Shown: positions 33,745-43,753, numbered from the stretch's first letter. The stretch: DNA of 59,305 nucleotides from Pumilibacter intestinalis (GCF_943193005.1 NZ_CALPCH010000014.1:1-59305), one strand, 5' to 3'. The notes: generated by a model from the letters alone, not told the origin. Numbers and translations: made by a program.

Positions 33745-35076
33745 ATGAAAATAGAAAAGATTAAACCCATACCGAACTATATGATGAAACGTATACACAA
33801 AGCCGAGAAAATAAACCCGTGGCGCAATTCCGGCTATACGCGCTTTTACTCGTATCTTACCAAGAATGACGGCGAACTCGTAAAAATTACCGTTGCGTGT
33901 AAGAACAAATGGAACAGTCCGCGCTGGCGGTGCAAGCAAGTCGTCGTTCACGGTATTCACTCGGACAAATGCTTTCTCAAAGATATCGTCTTGCACTTTA
34001 TGGGCAACTACTCCGTAGGCTGGTTCGAGCAAGGTTTACAAAAGACACGCAAGTGGTATGAAAGCAAGAGTTGGGGCTGGCAAGATGATAAGTATTTCAA
34101 TATCTACTGCCCCGTTCTCAATATTGAATACATATTAAAATTCCCCGAATACCGTTACAGCGCAATAGACAAATACCGCTATACGGATACGTTCAAATAC
34201 TTGCGGCTTTATGAAAAATACAGCCAAGCGGAAATGCTCGTTAAGTTCGGTCTATCCGAGTACGCAACGAGCGTGCAGATATTGCGCAAGATCGGTAAAG
34301 ACAATCACTTCCGTAAATGGCTTATACAAAAGCGAGATGAACTGCATTACGGGCATTATTACGTCGGAACGCTGCTTATTGCCTACAAAACGGGAAAACC
34401 GCTTAAACAGGTGCAAGAATTGGAAGCCGAGAAAAAGTCGTTCTACCGTCAAGACGGATACAAGAATATAAAGCGGCTGTTCAAGACCGACAAGCAAGTT
34501 ACGGAGCTTATGGAATACGTTATGGAGAAGAAAATAAACCTTCCGTCTTATGCGGATTATTTGCATGCCTGCAATTATCTCGGCTTGGATATGAATTTGC
34601 CGAAAAACCGCTATCCGCACGATTTCAAACGTTGGCACGATATTCGTATCGACGAGTACCGTACGGCTAAGGCATTGAAAGACGCCGAAGAACGCAAAGA
34701 ACTGTATGCGAAATTTGCCGAGATTGCCGAGAAGTATTTGGTGTTGCAACGCGACAAAGACGATACGTTCATTGTCGTGATAGCGCGCTCGCCGCAAGAC
34801 CTTATCCGCGAGGGCGAAGCTCTCGACCATTGCGTGGGACGCATGAATTACGACCAGCGATTTATCCGCGAAGAAAGCCTCATTTTCTTTATACGGAACA
34901 AACAAAGTCCGGACGTGCCGTTCGTTACGGTGGAATACTCGTTGCGGCAACGAAAAGTTTTGCAATGCTACGGCGAACACGATCATAGACCGGACGACAG
35001 TGTATTGGAATACGTCAATAAAAAGTGGCTGCCGTATGCGAATAGAAAATTAAAGCAACTGCAAACAGCGGCATGA
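33745..35076 (+). CDS. PcfJ-like protein
   Basis: 443 residues from ATG at 33745 (MKIEKIKPIPNYMMKR), ten bases after the PcfK-like gene. N-terminal half is helical and aromatic-rich. The C-terminal half has the PcfJ hallmark: EGEALDHCVGRMNY near residue 360, then FFIRNKQSPDVPFVTVEYSL and VLQCYGEHDHRP. This Cys-containing block is the conserved core of the family. Biochemical role unknown. No relaxase, coupling protein or integrase is seen nearby, so the pair is an orphan. Confidence 0.85.
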   Translation: MKIEKIKPIPNYMMKRIHKAEKINPWRNSGYTRFYSYLTKNDGELVKITVACKNKWNSPRWRCKQVVVHGIHSDKCFLKDIVLHFMGNYSVGWFEQGLQKTRKWYESKSWGWQDDKYFNIYCPVLNIEYILKFPEYRYSAIDKYRYTDTFKYLRLYEKYSQAEMLVKFGLSEYATSVQILRKIGKDNHFRKWLIQKRDELHYGHYYVGTLLIAYKTGKPLKQVQELEAEKKSFYRQDGYKNIKRLFKTDKQVTELMEYVMEKKINLPSYADYLHACNYLGLDMNLPKNRYPHDFKRWHDIRIDEYRTAKALKDAEERKELYAKFAEIAEKYLVLQRDKDDTFIVVIARSPQDLIREGEALDHCVGRMNYDQRFIREESLIFFIRNKQSPDVPFVTVEYSLRQRKVLQCYGEHDHRPDDSVLEYVNKKWLPYANRKLKQLQTAA

Positions 35077-35111
35077 GCCAAAACAAATTTTATATAAGGA
35101 GATTTACAACT

Positions 35112-35435
35112 ATGTCAAACTATTTCAGAATTACGGGTTACTGTGAAAGCGAAGATTTTTGCTTTATTCTCGACTGTTACGGAATGTTTGAAAAGCTATG
35201 GCAGTTCAGCTCGTTCCTCGTGCAAAAAGGATTGAAAATATTGGAAGTAAGCTCTACCGATAAATTCCTTGACGGTAACATTCCCCGCGCACCCGAGAAC
35301 GTCGATAAACTGCTCTTACGCGCCAGCGCCAAGGGCAAGCCCGAATACGTTACGCAAGCAATAGACGGCGTGACATATACTGCCGTAAAGGTTGCGGATA
35401 AATTCTATGTGCCGGATAGGACGCAAGCAATTTAA
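35112..35435 (+). CDS. Conserved mobile-element protein, unknown
   Basis: 107 residues from ATG at 35112 (MSNYFRITGYCESEDFCFIL), AAGGAG ten bases upstream. A frame from 35073 overlaps the PcfJ stop but has no ribosome site. The GMFEKLWQFSSFLVQKGLKI block is familiar from small proteins that accompany PcfJ/PcfK-like genes in clostridial elements. Function unknown. Followed by a terminator. Confidence 0.65.
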   Translation: MSNYFRITGYCESEDFCFILDCYGMFEKLWQFSSFLVQKGLKILEVSSTDKFLDGNIPRAPENVDKLLLRASAKGKPEYVTQAIDGVTYTAVKVADKFYVPDRTQAI

Positions 35436-35464
35436 CCGTATCTAATTCGACACGGTAAAATTGA

Positions 35465-35498
35465 GAGCCGAGAGGTTATGAACCCTCTCGGCTCTTTC
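35465..35498 (+). terminator. Terminator of the PcfK/PcfJ operon
   Basis: An 11-bp stem GAGCCGAGAGG (35465-35475) / CCTCTCGGCTC (35484-35494) followed by TTTC. It also separates the convergent BRO-N gene. Confidence 0.85.
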
Positions 35499-35506
35499 TA
35501 TGTAGG

Positions 35507-36361
35507 TTAATCTTCGTCACTATCGTTATTTACTTTCGGCGCTTGAATTTTAAGTGCCGGTTTATCACTTGCGTTAAGCGAAGTAACTACCGATTTTCCT
35601 ATTCGTTTTTCTACCGCCGCTCGTGCTTCTTTAGCCGTTTTTCCACCCTCTCTTGCGACAGCTCTATTTGTTTCAAAATCCGTAGGTTTTTCTATTTGCG
35701 ATATTTGCGTTGTCGTTGCTTCGGCAAGCATATTCAAAATGAGTTCCATGTCGGTCATATTGTCACGCAGGCTTTCTTTTTTCAGTCCTTTATGCGATTT
35801 ATATTCCCGCACCGTAAGACCGCTCCACGCCTTGGTGAGTTCATCCGTGAGTATGGCGTACTCCTTTTCATGCGTGATCCCGCGGTCTTGCCACTCGTCG
35901 GTCAGCTTCTTACGCACTTTGATACTCATCATGCGTTGCGTGATCCATTCTTCGGGATAGCCTTTCGCCCTATAATATTCCACTCCGCGCGTAAACGCTT
36001 TTTCGGGATCGGCAATTTCGTTCAAGCGGTCATTGCCCACTTCGGCAAGCCACATCTTGAACGGCTCGGCTTTCGGCGACGGAATGGACTGCACAAGACG
36101 CAATACTCCTTTCGTGTCGAGTACGTCTTGCACCCGCATTTTACCATCAGGAGCTTCCAATTTCAACCCCTTACAATTTGTAAGGAGTTCACTACCCTCT
36201 TTTTTCAATCGGTTTTTCAAAACATACCAATAGTTTTGCGGTTTAGCGCTATCCGTCAAAACAGCAACCACATCCACGACGGAAAAATACCATTCTTCCG
36301 CCTCGGCATCCCATACCGTGCGGACTTGCTTATTCTCGAATACCTTGATTTTATTTTCCAT
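35507..36361 (-). CDS. BRO-N domain protein, DinD-like
   Basis: 284 residues. The N-terminal BRO-N domain is visible ([20 protein letters not shown], then [20 protein letters not shown], then [20 protein letters not shown]). The C-terminal half is basic and helical, as in DinD-like and phage antirepressor proteins of gut bacteria. Expected to bind DNA. A typical mobile-island gene; it converges on the PcfK/PcfJ operon. ATG at 36361 follows GAGGG. Confidence 0.85.
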   Translation of the reverse strand: MENKIKVFENKQVRTVWDAEAEEWYFSVVDVVAVLTDSAKPQNYWYVLKNRLKKEGSELLTNCKGLKLEAPDGKMRVQDVLDTKGVLRLVQSIPSPKAEPFKMWLAEVGNDRLNEIADPEKAFTRGVEYYRAKGYPEEWITQRMMSIKVRKKLTDEWQDRGITHEKEYAILTDELTKAWSGLTVREYKSHKGLKKESLRDNMTDMELILNMLAEATTTQISQIEKPTDFETNRAVAREGGKTAKEARAAVEKRIGKSVVTSLNASDKPALKIQAPKVNNDSDED

Positions 36362-36460
36362 ACCCTCGCCCTCTTGTGTTTTTCACTTTATTATACCACA
36401 GAATATGAAATAAATCAATCGCTTTCCCATGTCATGCAATAACCCACATTTCTTACATTT

Positions 36461-36793
36461 TCAATCTTTCTTTCCCCTCCTTGGATTGAACGTGTCGAGT
36501 ATGCTTTGCATAACAGCCGCTTTGCTTTCCGTAAGCGTCGGCAACAGTTCTTCCAACAGCTCGACTTGTTGATCCGTCAAATATTTCATGTCCGGTTTAT
36601 ACCAATCTTCCACGCCTATTCCGCCGCCGTAACCTTGGGTAGTTATTATCGGATATTCCGTCATTAGCCGTACAACGTCCCGCTCGATAGTACGCAAACT
36701 CACTCCGAACTCGGTGGCGAGGTTTTCTCTTGTTTCATGACGGCGAACGCATAGTCTTTCGAGTAACATTTTGCGTCTTTCGTTCGCCGTCAA
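36461..36793 (-). CDS. Small HTH protein, YafY/DeoR-type N-terminal domain only
   Basis: 110 residues. Residues 1-60 form a winged helix (ENLATEFGVSLRTIERDVVRLMTEYPIITT) as in DeoR and YafY regulators, with the wing at GYGGGIGVEDW. The ligand domain of YafY proteins is missing, and the end is a short helical tail. The start is TTG with GGGAGG upstream. Possibly a small repressor of the island or of operon 2. Confidence 0.8.
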   Translation of the reverse strand: MTANERRKMLLERLCVRRHETRENLATEFGVSLRTIERDVVRLMTEYPIITTQGYGGGIGVEDWYKPDMKYLTDQQVELLEELLPTLTESKAAVMQSILDTFNPRRGKKD

Positions 36794-36832
36794 TCGCCTT
36801 TTGCCTCCCTTTGTGTTTCTTTTTCGCCGCTA

Positions 36833-36864
36833 TATAAAACAAACTCGACAAGTCTTGCCGAGTT
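36833..36864 (-). terminator. Probable terminator of carbohydrate operon 2
   Basis: On the minus strand AACTCGGCAAG pairs with CTTGTCGAGTT (one G-U), followed by TTGTTTTATATA. It lies about 40 nt after the stop of the last gene. Confidence 0.7.
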
Positions 36865-36901
36865 CGAACAAATGTTTATGAATTACGGATAAGTTTTTCC
36901 G

Positions 36902-38101
36902 TCAATTAATCATATTGCACAGCGCCATATACACGCCTGCCGTCCAGCCGAGCATTTCGGGCGTGCCGTATTCGCTCGCCGCGTCTATATCGCCCGTAAC
37001 GCCGTTGTACTTTTCATACAGTTTGCCGTACGCGGCAAAGTTCTTTTCTATGAGCGCAACATACTTTTGCGCTATGCGTTTGCTCCCTCTTTCATACCCG
37101 TAGCGGCGCAACCCTTCTACGGCAACGTACTGGCAGGGTGCCCAAATATTCGGGTATGCCCACTGATACTTTTTGTCCGTCTTTGCCGTGGTAAAAATAC
37201 CCCAATCGCTTTCGAGCGTTCGCAACAGGTTTAACAGCCCGTCCTTTTGTTTCTCGCCCGCAAGCCCCGCAAAGTACGGCCGAAAACTCGCCGCGCTTAC
37301 TATATCGGACAGTTTGCGCGTAACGTAGTTATAGTCTTTATACGCGCCCTCTGCGCCGTCCCATAATAGCGCGTTCATCTTCTCGGCACGCTTTTGCGCT
37401 TTCTCCGTCCACGCTTTGCCGTCACCCTCGCCGAGCAAAACCTCGTATTCGGCAAACAACTTTTCATACATATATAAGTTGCCGTTTAAGTCTACGGGGT
37501 TATAGTCGGCGCAATAGCCGTTAAAACGCGGATTAAAGTCCCAACCGCTTTCCGCCTCCGCAAAGTAGTGCCGCCCCGCCTCTTTCGGGTCGCGACTATC
37601 CTCTTTACCGATACGCTCCGCCACTATTCCGTTATAAAACGCCGCGCAACTCTCTCCGTCCTCTTCGCAATCGTAATGATTAAGCCCGTTTTTCGATACC
37701 CGCTCAGTCATCCAAAATCCGTACTCTTTTTTAAGCGTTACGAACGCTACTTTGAGAAAGGACAAATCGCCGCTCTTTCTAAACACGTCATCCACCATGA
37801 GCGCGGCATAAGGCGGCTGACTGCGCTTTAAGAAAAAGATGCGGCTTCCGTTGGGCATGTAGCCGAAGCGGTCTATAAGATACAAAATATTTCGTATATT
37901 GTTTGTTGCTTGCTCAATCTGACCAATCGCAAACAAAGCCTTGTTCGTAAAGTATGTATCCCAATAATAAAGCTCGTTAAAACAGTGCTCCGCGCAAGGC
38001 ACTGTGTACGGATACGGCAAGCCGATTAACGTATCGTCGTCTTGCACGTTTTGCCGCAACGTGCGGCGCATATTTTCTTTTATATATTCTCGTACCGTCA
38101 T
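36902..38101 (-). CDS. GH37-like (trehalase-fold) glycosidase, operon 2
   Basis: 399 residues, paralogue of the operon 1 enzyme at 27302-28522. Shared blocks: LPYPYTVPCAEHCFNELYYW near 28, FGYMPNGS, KRSQPPYAALM, AESGWDFNPRF with the general-acid Asp188, KYQWAYPNIWAPCQY and a C-terminal LYEKYNG then GTPEMLGWTAGVYMAL. Cytoplasmic, short for GH37 and closing the operon. Its presence in both operons suggests a similar linkage in both substrates. Confidence 0.8.
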   Translation of the reverse strand: MTVREYIKENMRRTLRQNVQDDDTLIGLPYPYTVPCAEHCFNELYYWDTYFTNKALFAIGQIEQATNNIRNILYLIDRFGYMPNGSRIFFLKRSQPPYAALMVDDVFRKSGDLSFLKVAFVTLKKEYGFWMTERVSKNGLNHYDCEEDGESCAAFYNGIVAERIGKEDSRDPKEAGRHYFAEAESGWDFNPRFNGYCADYNPVDLNGNLYMYEKLFAEYEVLLGEGDGKAWTEKAQKRAEKMNALLWDGAEGAYKDYNYVTRKLSDIVSAASFRPYFAGLAGEKQKDGLLNLLRTLESDWGIFTTAKTDKKYQWAYPNIWAPCQYVAVEGLRRYGYERGSKRIAQKYVALIEKNFAAYGKLYEKYNGVTGDIDAASEYGTPEMLGWTAGVYMALCNMIN

Positions 38102-38136
38102 TGTAATCTCCTTTCCTTGCGCCTAAAATTCATTGT

Positions 38137-39738
38137 TTACAGTTCGCTCGGCGAAACCAAGCGGCGATAATCGTTCATAAGAAAATTGTCGGGCAAATTC
38201 GGATTAAGCGGCAAAATATTTTCTTGCAACTCCTCTATCCTATCAATCACTCCCGAAAGATAGGCAAGCAACCTGTTGCGACAATGCGCAAGCCGCTGTT
38301 TTACCCCGCCCAATCGCGCACAGTGCACCTCGAACCCGAACGGTTTGTTTACGGTATGCCACTGCGCCGAAAACGCCGCAAAGAAATCGTCGAGCCGCCT
38401 TTCCGCTTCGACATAGTCGTCGGCAATTTCGGCAAGTTCGCGCCGCAAATCACTTTGATACGCTTTCCGCGTGCGCACTCCCAAATGCGTTTTTATTTCC
38501 ATTAGGCGGCAAAGTTTTTCCGCAGTATCGAATAAGTACGAGTACTCGCCCGCAAGCTTTTTCGCCGCCGCCAATTTTTCGGCGTATTCCGCATAAGGCA
38601 TATGCGTATGCAAAGTTACCGCACCGTCGAACATGCCCAAAAACGGGTCGGAATATAAAAGAATTTTGCTCGGGTTGGAAAACGTATCCGTTATATCGGG
38701 CACGGAGTCGGGCAGTTCGAGCAAGTCGAAATCATGCGCCGAAATACCGAATAATTTTTCAAATTCGTCGGCTATCTTTTCGTCGTTATATTCGCCGTCG
38801 GCATAGCGGCGAATAGCGTATAAATTATACAGTTGCGTTTGCGGCGGGCACTCCGCGCCGTTGTCGCCCCAAACGGTAACGAGCACGTTCTTTATACCGT
38901 GTTGCCGCACGCTTTGCATAGCCGGTTTCATGGACAAGCGAGTAAAACGCGCCTGCGGAGCAAAGCCCGTCCAAGTCCAAGCTCCGCCCGCAAACCAAAC
39001 CTCGCGCCCGAATTCCTTATGCGACTGTATCATAGCTGAGTAGTCCTCTTTTTGCGTGTGGTAATAGTCCCAATACACGAGGGCAACGTCCTCGGGCACT
39101 TTTTCGCGCACTTCCTGCGGAATGTGAACACCGCGGGCGCAATACTCGCCCTTCGCCGCAAGACGGAAAAACATGTCGCTCCACATATGCGGGTTAAATC
39201 CGTACTTTTTCGCTATGGCTACAATGCGCGAAAGATGACGGTTGAGTATGTCAAAGCGGTCTGTAAAGCCGTGTTTATCGAAATATTTGCCCAAGCCCAC
39301 CATGTGCGCTTCGTCCATACCGATATGCACGTTACGCGACGTGAAATTTTTTGCAAGCGATGCGAAAATGCGTTCTATGAACTCGTACGTTTTTTCGTCA
39401 TCGATAAGCAAAATATCGTTTACGTCGGTTATTTCGGCAAAGCGCGGCAACTTTACCGGATTGGTAAAATGCGCGAGCGTTTGAATACACGGTATAAGTT
39501 CTATGCCGTGCCCCGCCGCGTACTCGTCTATTTCCTTGATTTCGCTTGCCGTATATCTTCCGCGCAAATAGCCGAAATACGGTTCACCCTCCACCTCGAA
39601 AGTATCTTCGGTATACAGTTCGAGTATGTTATATCCCATTTTTTGCAATGCGTTTATAAGCTGTTTTACTGCGCTTACTTTGAGCACCGCGCCGCGCGAA
39701 CAGTCGAGCATTGCGCCGAAATATTTATATCCTGTCAT
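38137..39738 (-). CDS. GH20-family beta-N-acetylhexosaminidase
   Basis: 533 residues, cytoplasmic HexD-like subtype without the N-terminal GH20b domain. The TIM barrel opens at residue 1 (GYKYFGAMLDCSRGAVLKV). The catalytic pair for substrate-assisted hydrolysis is in HIGMDEAH (Asp142, Glu143). Tryptophans in VWFAGGAWTWTGF and VTVWGDNGAECP line the sugar pocket. A helical domain of about 170 residues follows. It removes terminal GlcNAc or GalNAc, agreeing with GH123 in the same operon. Confidence 0.9.
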   Translation of the reverse strand: MTGYKYFGAMLDCSRGAVLKVSAVKQLINALQKMGYNILELYTEDTFEVEGEPYFGYLRGRYTASEIKEIDEYAAGHGIELIPCIQTLAHFTNPVKLPRFAEITDVNDILLIDDEKTYEFIERIFASLAKNFTSRNVHIGMDEAHMVGLGKYFDKHGFTDRFDILNRHLSRIVAIAKKYGFNPHMWSDMFFRLAAKGEYCARGVHIPQEVREKVPEDVALVYWDYYHTQKEDYSAMIQSHKEFGREVWFAGGAWTWTGFAPQARFTRLSMKPAMQSVRQHGIKNVLVTVWGDNGAECPPQTQLYNLYAIRRYADGEYNDEKIADEFEKLFGISAHDFDLLELPDSVPDITDTFSNPSKILLYSDPFLGMFDGAVTLHTHMPYAEYAEKLAAAKKLAGEYSYLFDTAEKLCRLMEIKTHLGVRTRKAYQSDLRRELAEIADDYVEAERRLDDFFAAFSAQWHTVNKPFGFEVHCARLGGVKQRLAHCRNRLLAYLSGVIDRIEELQENILPLNPNLPDNFLMNDYRRLVSPSEL

Positions 39739-39757
39739 ACTCTTTTTTGCTCCTCGA

Positions 39758-41671
39758 CTATTTCAACGCGGGAAACACGGTAACGCGCAATTTTGCCGCG
39801 CCCATGGGAACGAGCGCAATCGTTTCTTTTTCGCCGACGCCTTTTTCGGATATTGTTTCGGGCAGCGGCGGCGTGAACGTGAAATCGCCCGCCTTTTGTC
39901 TATATTCTTTTTCGTACAAACTGGTGCACTGCGTCACTTCGGTCTTGTGCAAAAGTTGCCAATCCGCCAATCGATGCGCAGGCACGGTAAGATGTAAAGG
40001 CGCACCCGTAAGCGTCCAAGGATTTTGCCCGTTCGGCGAGTTCCTATGTAGCCGTACGTCCTTTTCCGTACATTCGCTTTCGTCTATGCCGTAGTTCCAC
40101 GCCTCGTCCGTCGTAAGATTGTAGTTACATAGCGTTCCGTCACCGTTCGGCACGGGCACTTTCTCCTCTTTGTACGCAAGTCCGAGCGCAAACACAAGCG
40201 AGCCGCGCGTAAAGTATATGCCGCCGTCCGAAGATTTTTTCGCCTGTATATGCGGTTTTAACGTCAACGTAATTTCGTCGCCGTCCGCAAATTCGCGCTC
40301 TATGCGATAAAACACACCCGACTGTTCTGTTTTTCTCTCTTTACCGTTCACCGCGACGGTCGCGCCGTCGCTCCATGCGGGAATACGCAAGCATAAAGTA
40401 AACTTTACCGATTTATCGGTATGCACCGAAAATGCCACCGTATCTTCAAACGGATAATCTGTTTTTTCATCGATTCGCACGTTTGCGTCGCTCTGTTCAA
40501 ACGAATATACATTCGGCGAATACAGCGTTGCATATATATCGCTTTCTTTGCGCATCCAAAGGCGACATGCAAAATTGGGCATAAAGCGGTTGGCATTGCC
40601 TACGCAACAGTCCGTGAAATGTTTGGAATTATATCCCATCCACTCCTCGCCGCAAAAGAACACGTTGTGATTGCCTGTTTGCGTGGCAAGCGTTTGGTTA
40701 GTGCACGAAAAATACTGCACTGCGGAAAAATCTTCTTTCACCGCACCGATGCCCGCATTGAAAATACACTTTTCTATTTTATCCGCATACTTAACATCGC
40801 CCGTTGCCGTTAAAAGATAATACAACGCCCAGGTATAATCACTTATTGTGCAAGTTTCGTGGCTTTGGTAGCTGTCGTTATTTATCATGAATTCGTTGCT
40901 GCAATGTCCGCCGTCGGGCAACATAAACATTTTATCGAGCTTTTCAAACGCATTTACCGACACGCGCAAATACTTTTCTTCGCCCGTGTACATATACATA
41001 ATCGCGCCGATTTTCGCCGTTTCGTCGTGCGTCACGCCGTGCACATACGGCTTTTTATCCGACAGCATAACTTTTTCGCTGTTATCGTCTCGGCAGTTTT
41101 TATTATAGTCGACATACGTCTTTTTCGCCAAATCAAGCAGCCTTTTATCGCCCGTTTTGCCGTACACCCACAGCATAATTTCTATATGCAAAAACTCGCG
41201 CTTAGTAGAATAATCGTAATCGCCTTTTATATAAAAATCATGTAACGCTTGCACGATTTTTTCGTCGTGCGTGTATTCGTACTTGGCGATGAGCGCGCGA
41301 AAAAACACGACTTGCGGCCAACGATGCCACCCACTCGTTTCACGCAAGAATTCCGAACCGATAAACCCGTCGGGCGCGATATGCGACAGCGCATAGTCAA
41401 AACTCTCGTCGGCATACGCGCACAAATCCTCTCTGCCTATAAGCGCGCCGCACACATACATGCCGTCGAGTCTATAAGCCGTTTGCTCGAACACTTCCCA
41501 CGGCGGCGTTTCGTCACCACGCGTTTCGCCTTTCCAAAACGCTATGGAATATGGATATCCGGTGTGTTGCAGTTTTCCCGTCAAGCCATTCGCTTGCGTT
41601 TGCAAAAACTCTTTTACCCACCCTTGCGGCGTTATTTTACCTAAGTTTGCGAATTGCATTTTTTCGTACAT
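39758..41671 (-). CDS. GH127-family beta-L-arabinofuranosidase-like enzyme
   Basis: 637 residues from ATG at 41671 (MYEKMQFANLGKITPQGWVK); the frame extends upstream without a better start. An (alpha/alpha)6 barrel is followed by two beta-sandwiches. The zinc and catalytic residues known from the bifidobacterial HypBA1 (Glu338, Cys340, Cys417, Cys418) map to Glu272, Cys274 and Cys355-Cys356 here (SHETCTISDY; FTDCCVGNANRF). This supports a Cys-nucleophile enzyme of the GH127/GH146 group. No signal peptide. The exact sugar may differ from L-arabinofuranose. Confidence 0.85.
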   Translation of the reverse strand: MYEKMQFANLGKITPQGWVKEFLQTQANGLTGKLQHTGYPYSIAFWKGETRGDETPPWEVFEQTAYRLDGMYVCGALIGREDLCAYADESFDYALSHIAPDGFIGSEFLRETSGWHRWPQVVFFRALIAKYEYTHDEKIVQALHDFYIKGDYDYSTKREFLHIEIMLWVYGKTGDKRLLDLAKKTYVDYNKNCRDDNSEKVMLSDKKPYVHGVTHDETAKIGAIMYMYTGEEKYLRVSVNAFEKLDKMFMLPDGGHCSNEFMINNDSYQSHETCTISDYTWALYYLLTATGDVKYADKIEKCIFNAGIGAVKEDFSAVQYFSCTNQTLATQTGNHNVFFCGEEWMGYNSKHFTDCCVGNANRFMPNFACRLWMRKESDIYATLYSPNVYSFEQSDANVRIDEKTDYPFEDTVAFSVHTDKSVKFTLCLRIPAWSDGATVAVNGKERKTEQSGVFYRIEREFADGDEITLTLKPHIQAKKSSDGGIYFTRGSLVFALGLAYKEEKVPVPNGDGTLCNYNLTTDEAWNYGIDESECTEKDVRLHRNSPNGQNPWTLTGAPLHLTVPAHRLADWQLLHKTEVTQCTSLYEKEYRQKAGDFTFTPPLPETISEKGVGEKETIALVPMGAAKLRVTVFPALK

Positions 41672-41702
41672 TATGTTCGTTTCCCTGTTTATTTTCAATT
41701 GC

Positions 41703-43748
41703 TTATTTTTCCGTTTCAATCTCGAAAACTCTTGCGGCGTATTTTTCTTCAAATCGCACCGTGAGAGCGTTTGCGGTAAATGTAAAATCCGTTTTAAGCG
41801 TTTGCGGATAGCCCACTCTTACGCTGTGTATCTGTTCGGGAATCGGTATGCAAATCTTGCTTTCGCCGCCTAAATTCCACACCGCCAAATAAATTCTGTC
41901 GGCGGTTTTCAGTCCGCAAGCGGCGTACGGCGCACCGAACGACATTAACTCAAGCGGAAAGTACGGCAGTGCCGTTTTCTTTATCGGCGTAAGTTTGTTG
42001 TAATAGGCTGTTCCCTCTTGCACTAGCGAAAACTGCGCGCTCCATAATAGTTCTATATGGCTTGCAAGGTGCATACGCCCGAGCAGCGCGTTTACCGTGT
42101 TCATAACGATTTGCTCGGACGAAATGTTTTCTTGCACCCATTTTTCGTCATGCGTAAAAGGCGAACCTATCTCGCCGTCGCCTACTACGGGATAGTTCCA
42201 TACCGCCGCTTGCTCGGGTAACACCGCCGATAAAATATTTGCGGATATGTACGGATATAATCGGTAGTTCGTTTGGTCGGACGTGGAAACGAGCGAAAAA
42301 CGGCTCAGCGTTTCGTAGTCCATGCGCATGCCGCCCGAAGAGCACGTTTCGATAAGCACGTTATGAAAACGACTGCGAATTTCGTCTATCCATTTGAGAT
42401 ATGCGGCGCGGTCGGCGGTAAGGCTTTCGTCGCAAACGCCTATATCTTCGTTGTAGTCCATCTTTATGTACTGTGCGCCGTAGTCCTCTACCATGCGCCG
42501 TATCGTTTCGGTTAAGTAGTCCGTAACTTTTTTCGCGCGGAAATTCAAAAAGTATCTGCCCATTACGGCAACGCGCTTTCCGCCTCGGTGCAAAAAGCAC
42601 CCTTCGTCGTAGTACGAAAGCATTTCTTCGCACTTTACGCCTATAATTTCGGGTTCTATCCACAAGCCCGCTTTCATATTAAGACTGCGTATATAGTCCG
42701 TAGTGGCGCGCACGCCGTGCGGGAAACGCGCTTTGCTCTCTTTCCACTGCCCCACGTACGGATAAACGATATTGCCCGGCTCCTCGTTGTGCCAGCCGCA
42801 GTCTATAACGTAGTACTCCGCGCCCGCCTTTGCCGCAGATTGCGCAATGCGCCGCGTGTTTTGTTCGTCGGGGCTGTCCCACGATAAATGCATATACTCG
42901 TTGAATATTACGGGCAACCGCTCGTCAGATTTATTTTGCCCCGCGATATGACGGCGATACTTCGTCATTTCGCCCACTACGGCGTTTATAGAATTTCCGC
43001 ACGCGAGCGCAACGGTAGGCGTGCGCATACTCTCGTTCGGCAACAGTTCTTTGCTCTCGTTGCCGCAAAACGCACTGCCGCCGCCGAGGCACAGCGCGAG
43101 TTCGCCCTTTTGAGCCGAAAGCGTATATTGCCAGTGGCAGTTGCTCTCGATTTGAAACATAAGAAATTCGTTTTCGTATTCGAGTATGCCTTGCGGTAAC
43201 TGCTCTTTACTCGACCAACTGCCGACGTTTTTATACGCAAGGCACTTTTCGCCGCCGTCTATATACGTATTAAATCCGTACTGCTCGAGCGAAAACCTGC
43301 GCGGCTGACACTCGCAATGGTGTCCTTGCGTAAACTTGGTAAAATACGTTTTGTCTGCATTTTTTCGTCCGCCGAACAAGCCGCCGAGCACGAAAGACGA
43401 AAGCAGTTCCACCGTGATATTTTCGGAAGAAAGATTTTTCACGCACGAAAAAATTTGCACGGCATTTGTATCGTCGAACGCACGAAATTGGGTAGCCACC
43501 TCGCATAATTCGTTTGCTTGCGTAACAGTGAGCGTATCCTTATTCATGCAATGCGAAACGTAGCGCAAACTTTCGCTTTCCGAACAGCGCACCGCTTTGC
43601 CGCCCACGTTGCTCGGGTGGTCGCGCCCGCCGAGTTGCAATTCCACAATAGGGGTACGCGTTTTATTCTCCGCCGCATTCCCGAATTTTTTGATATATAT
43701 TCTCTCGTTTTCCAAGCAAAAACCAATAGTCTGCCAAGTAAATTCCAT
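41703..43748 (-). CDS. GH36-family alpha-galactosidase
   Basis: 681 residues from ATG at 43748; a TTG further upstream overlaps the previous gene. N-terminal beta-supersandwich to about residue 270, then the TIM barrel. Nucleophile in KMDYNED (Asp431), acid/base in STSDQTN (Asp491), plus ETCSSGGMRMD at 467 and GLWIEPEI near 361, all GH36 hallmarks. It hydrolyses terminal alpha-galactose (or alpha-GalNAc in some members). Cytoplasmic, five bases after the preceding stop. Confidence 0.92.
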   Translation of the reverse strand: MEFTWQTIGFCLENERIYIKKFGNAAENKTRTPIVELQLGGRDHPSNVGGKAVRCSESESLRYVSHCMNKDTLTVTQANELCEVATQFRAFDDTNAVQIFSCVKNLSSENITVELLSSFVLGGLFGGRKNADKTYFTKFTQGHHCECQPRRFSLEQYGFNTYIDGGEKCLAYKNVGSWSSKEQLPQGILEYENEFLMFQIESNCHWQYTLSAQKGELALCLGGGSAFCGNESKELLPNESMRTPTVALACGNSINAVVGEMTKYRRHIAGQNKSDERLPVIFNEYMHLSWDSPDEQNTRRIAQSAAKAGAEYYVIDCGWHNEEPGNIVYPYVGQWKESKARFPHGVRATTDYIRSLNMKAGLWIEPEIIGVKCEEMLSYYDEGCFLHRGGKRVAVMGRYFLNFRAKKVTDYLTETIRRMVEDYGAQYIKMDYNEDIGVCDESLTADRAAYLKWIDEIRSRFHNVLIETCSSGGMRMDYETLSRFSLVSTSDQTNYRLYPYISANILSAVLPEQAAVWNYPVVGDGEIGSPFTHDEKWVQENISSEQIVMNTVNALLGRMHLASHIELLWSAQFSLVQEGTAYYNKLTPIKKTALPYFPLELMSFGAPYAACGLKTADRIYLAVWNLGGESKICIPIPEQIHSVRVGYPQTLKTDFTFTANALTVRFEEKYAARVFEIETEK

Positions 43749-43753
43749 AGTGC

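Noticed and set aside
36902-38101. Simple annotation as cytoplasmic trehalase
   Set aside because: Signatures fit GH37, but the length, two paralogues and operon context argue against assuming trehalose.
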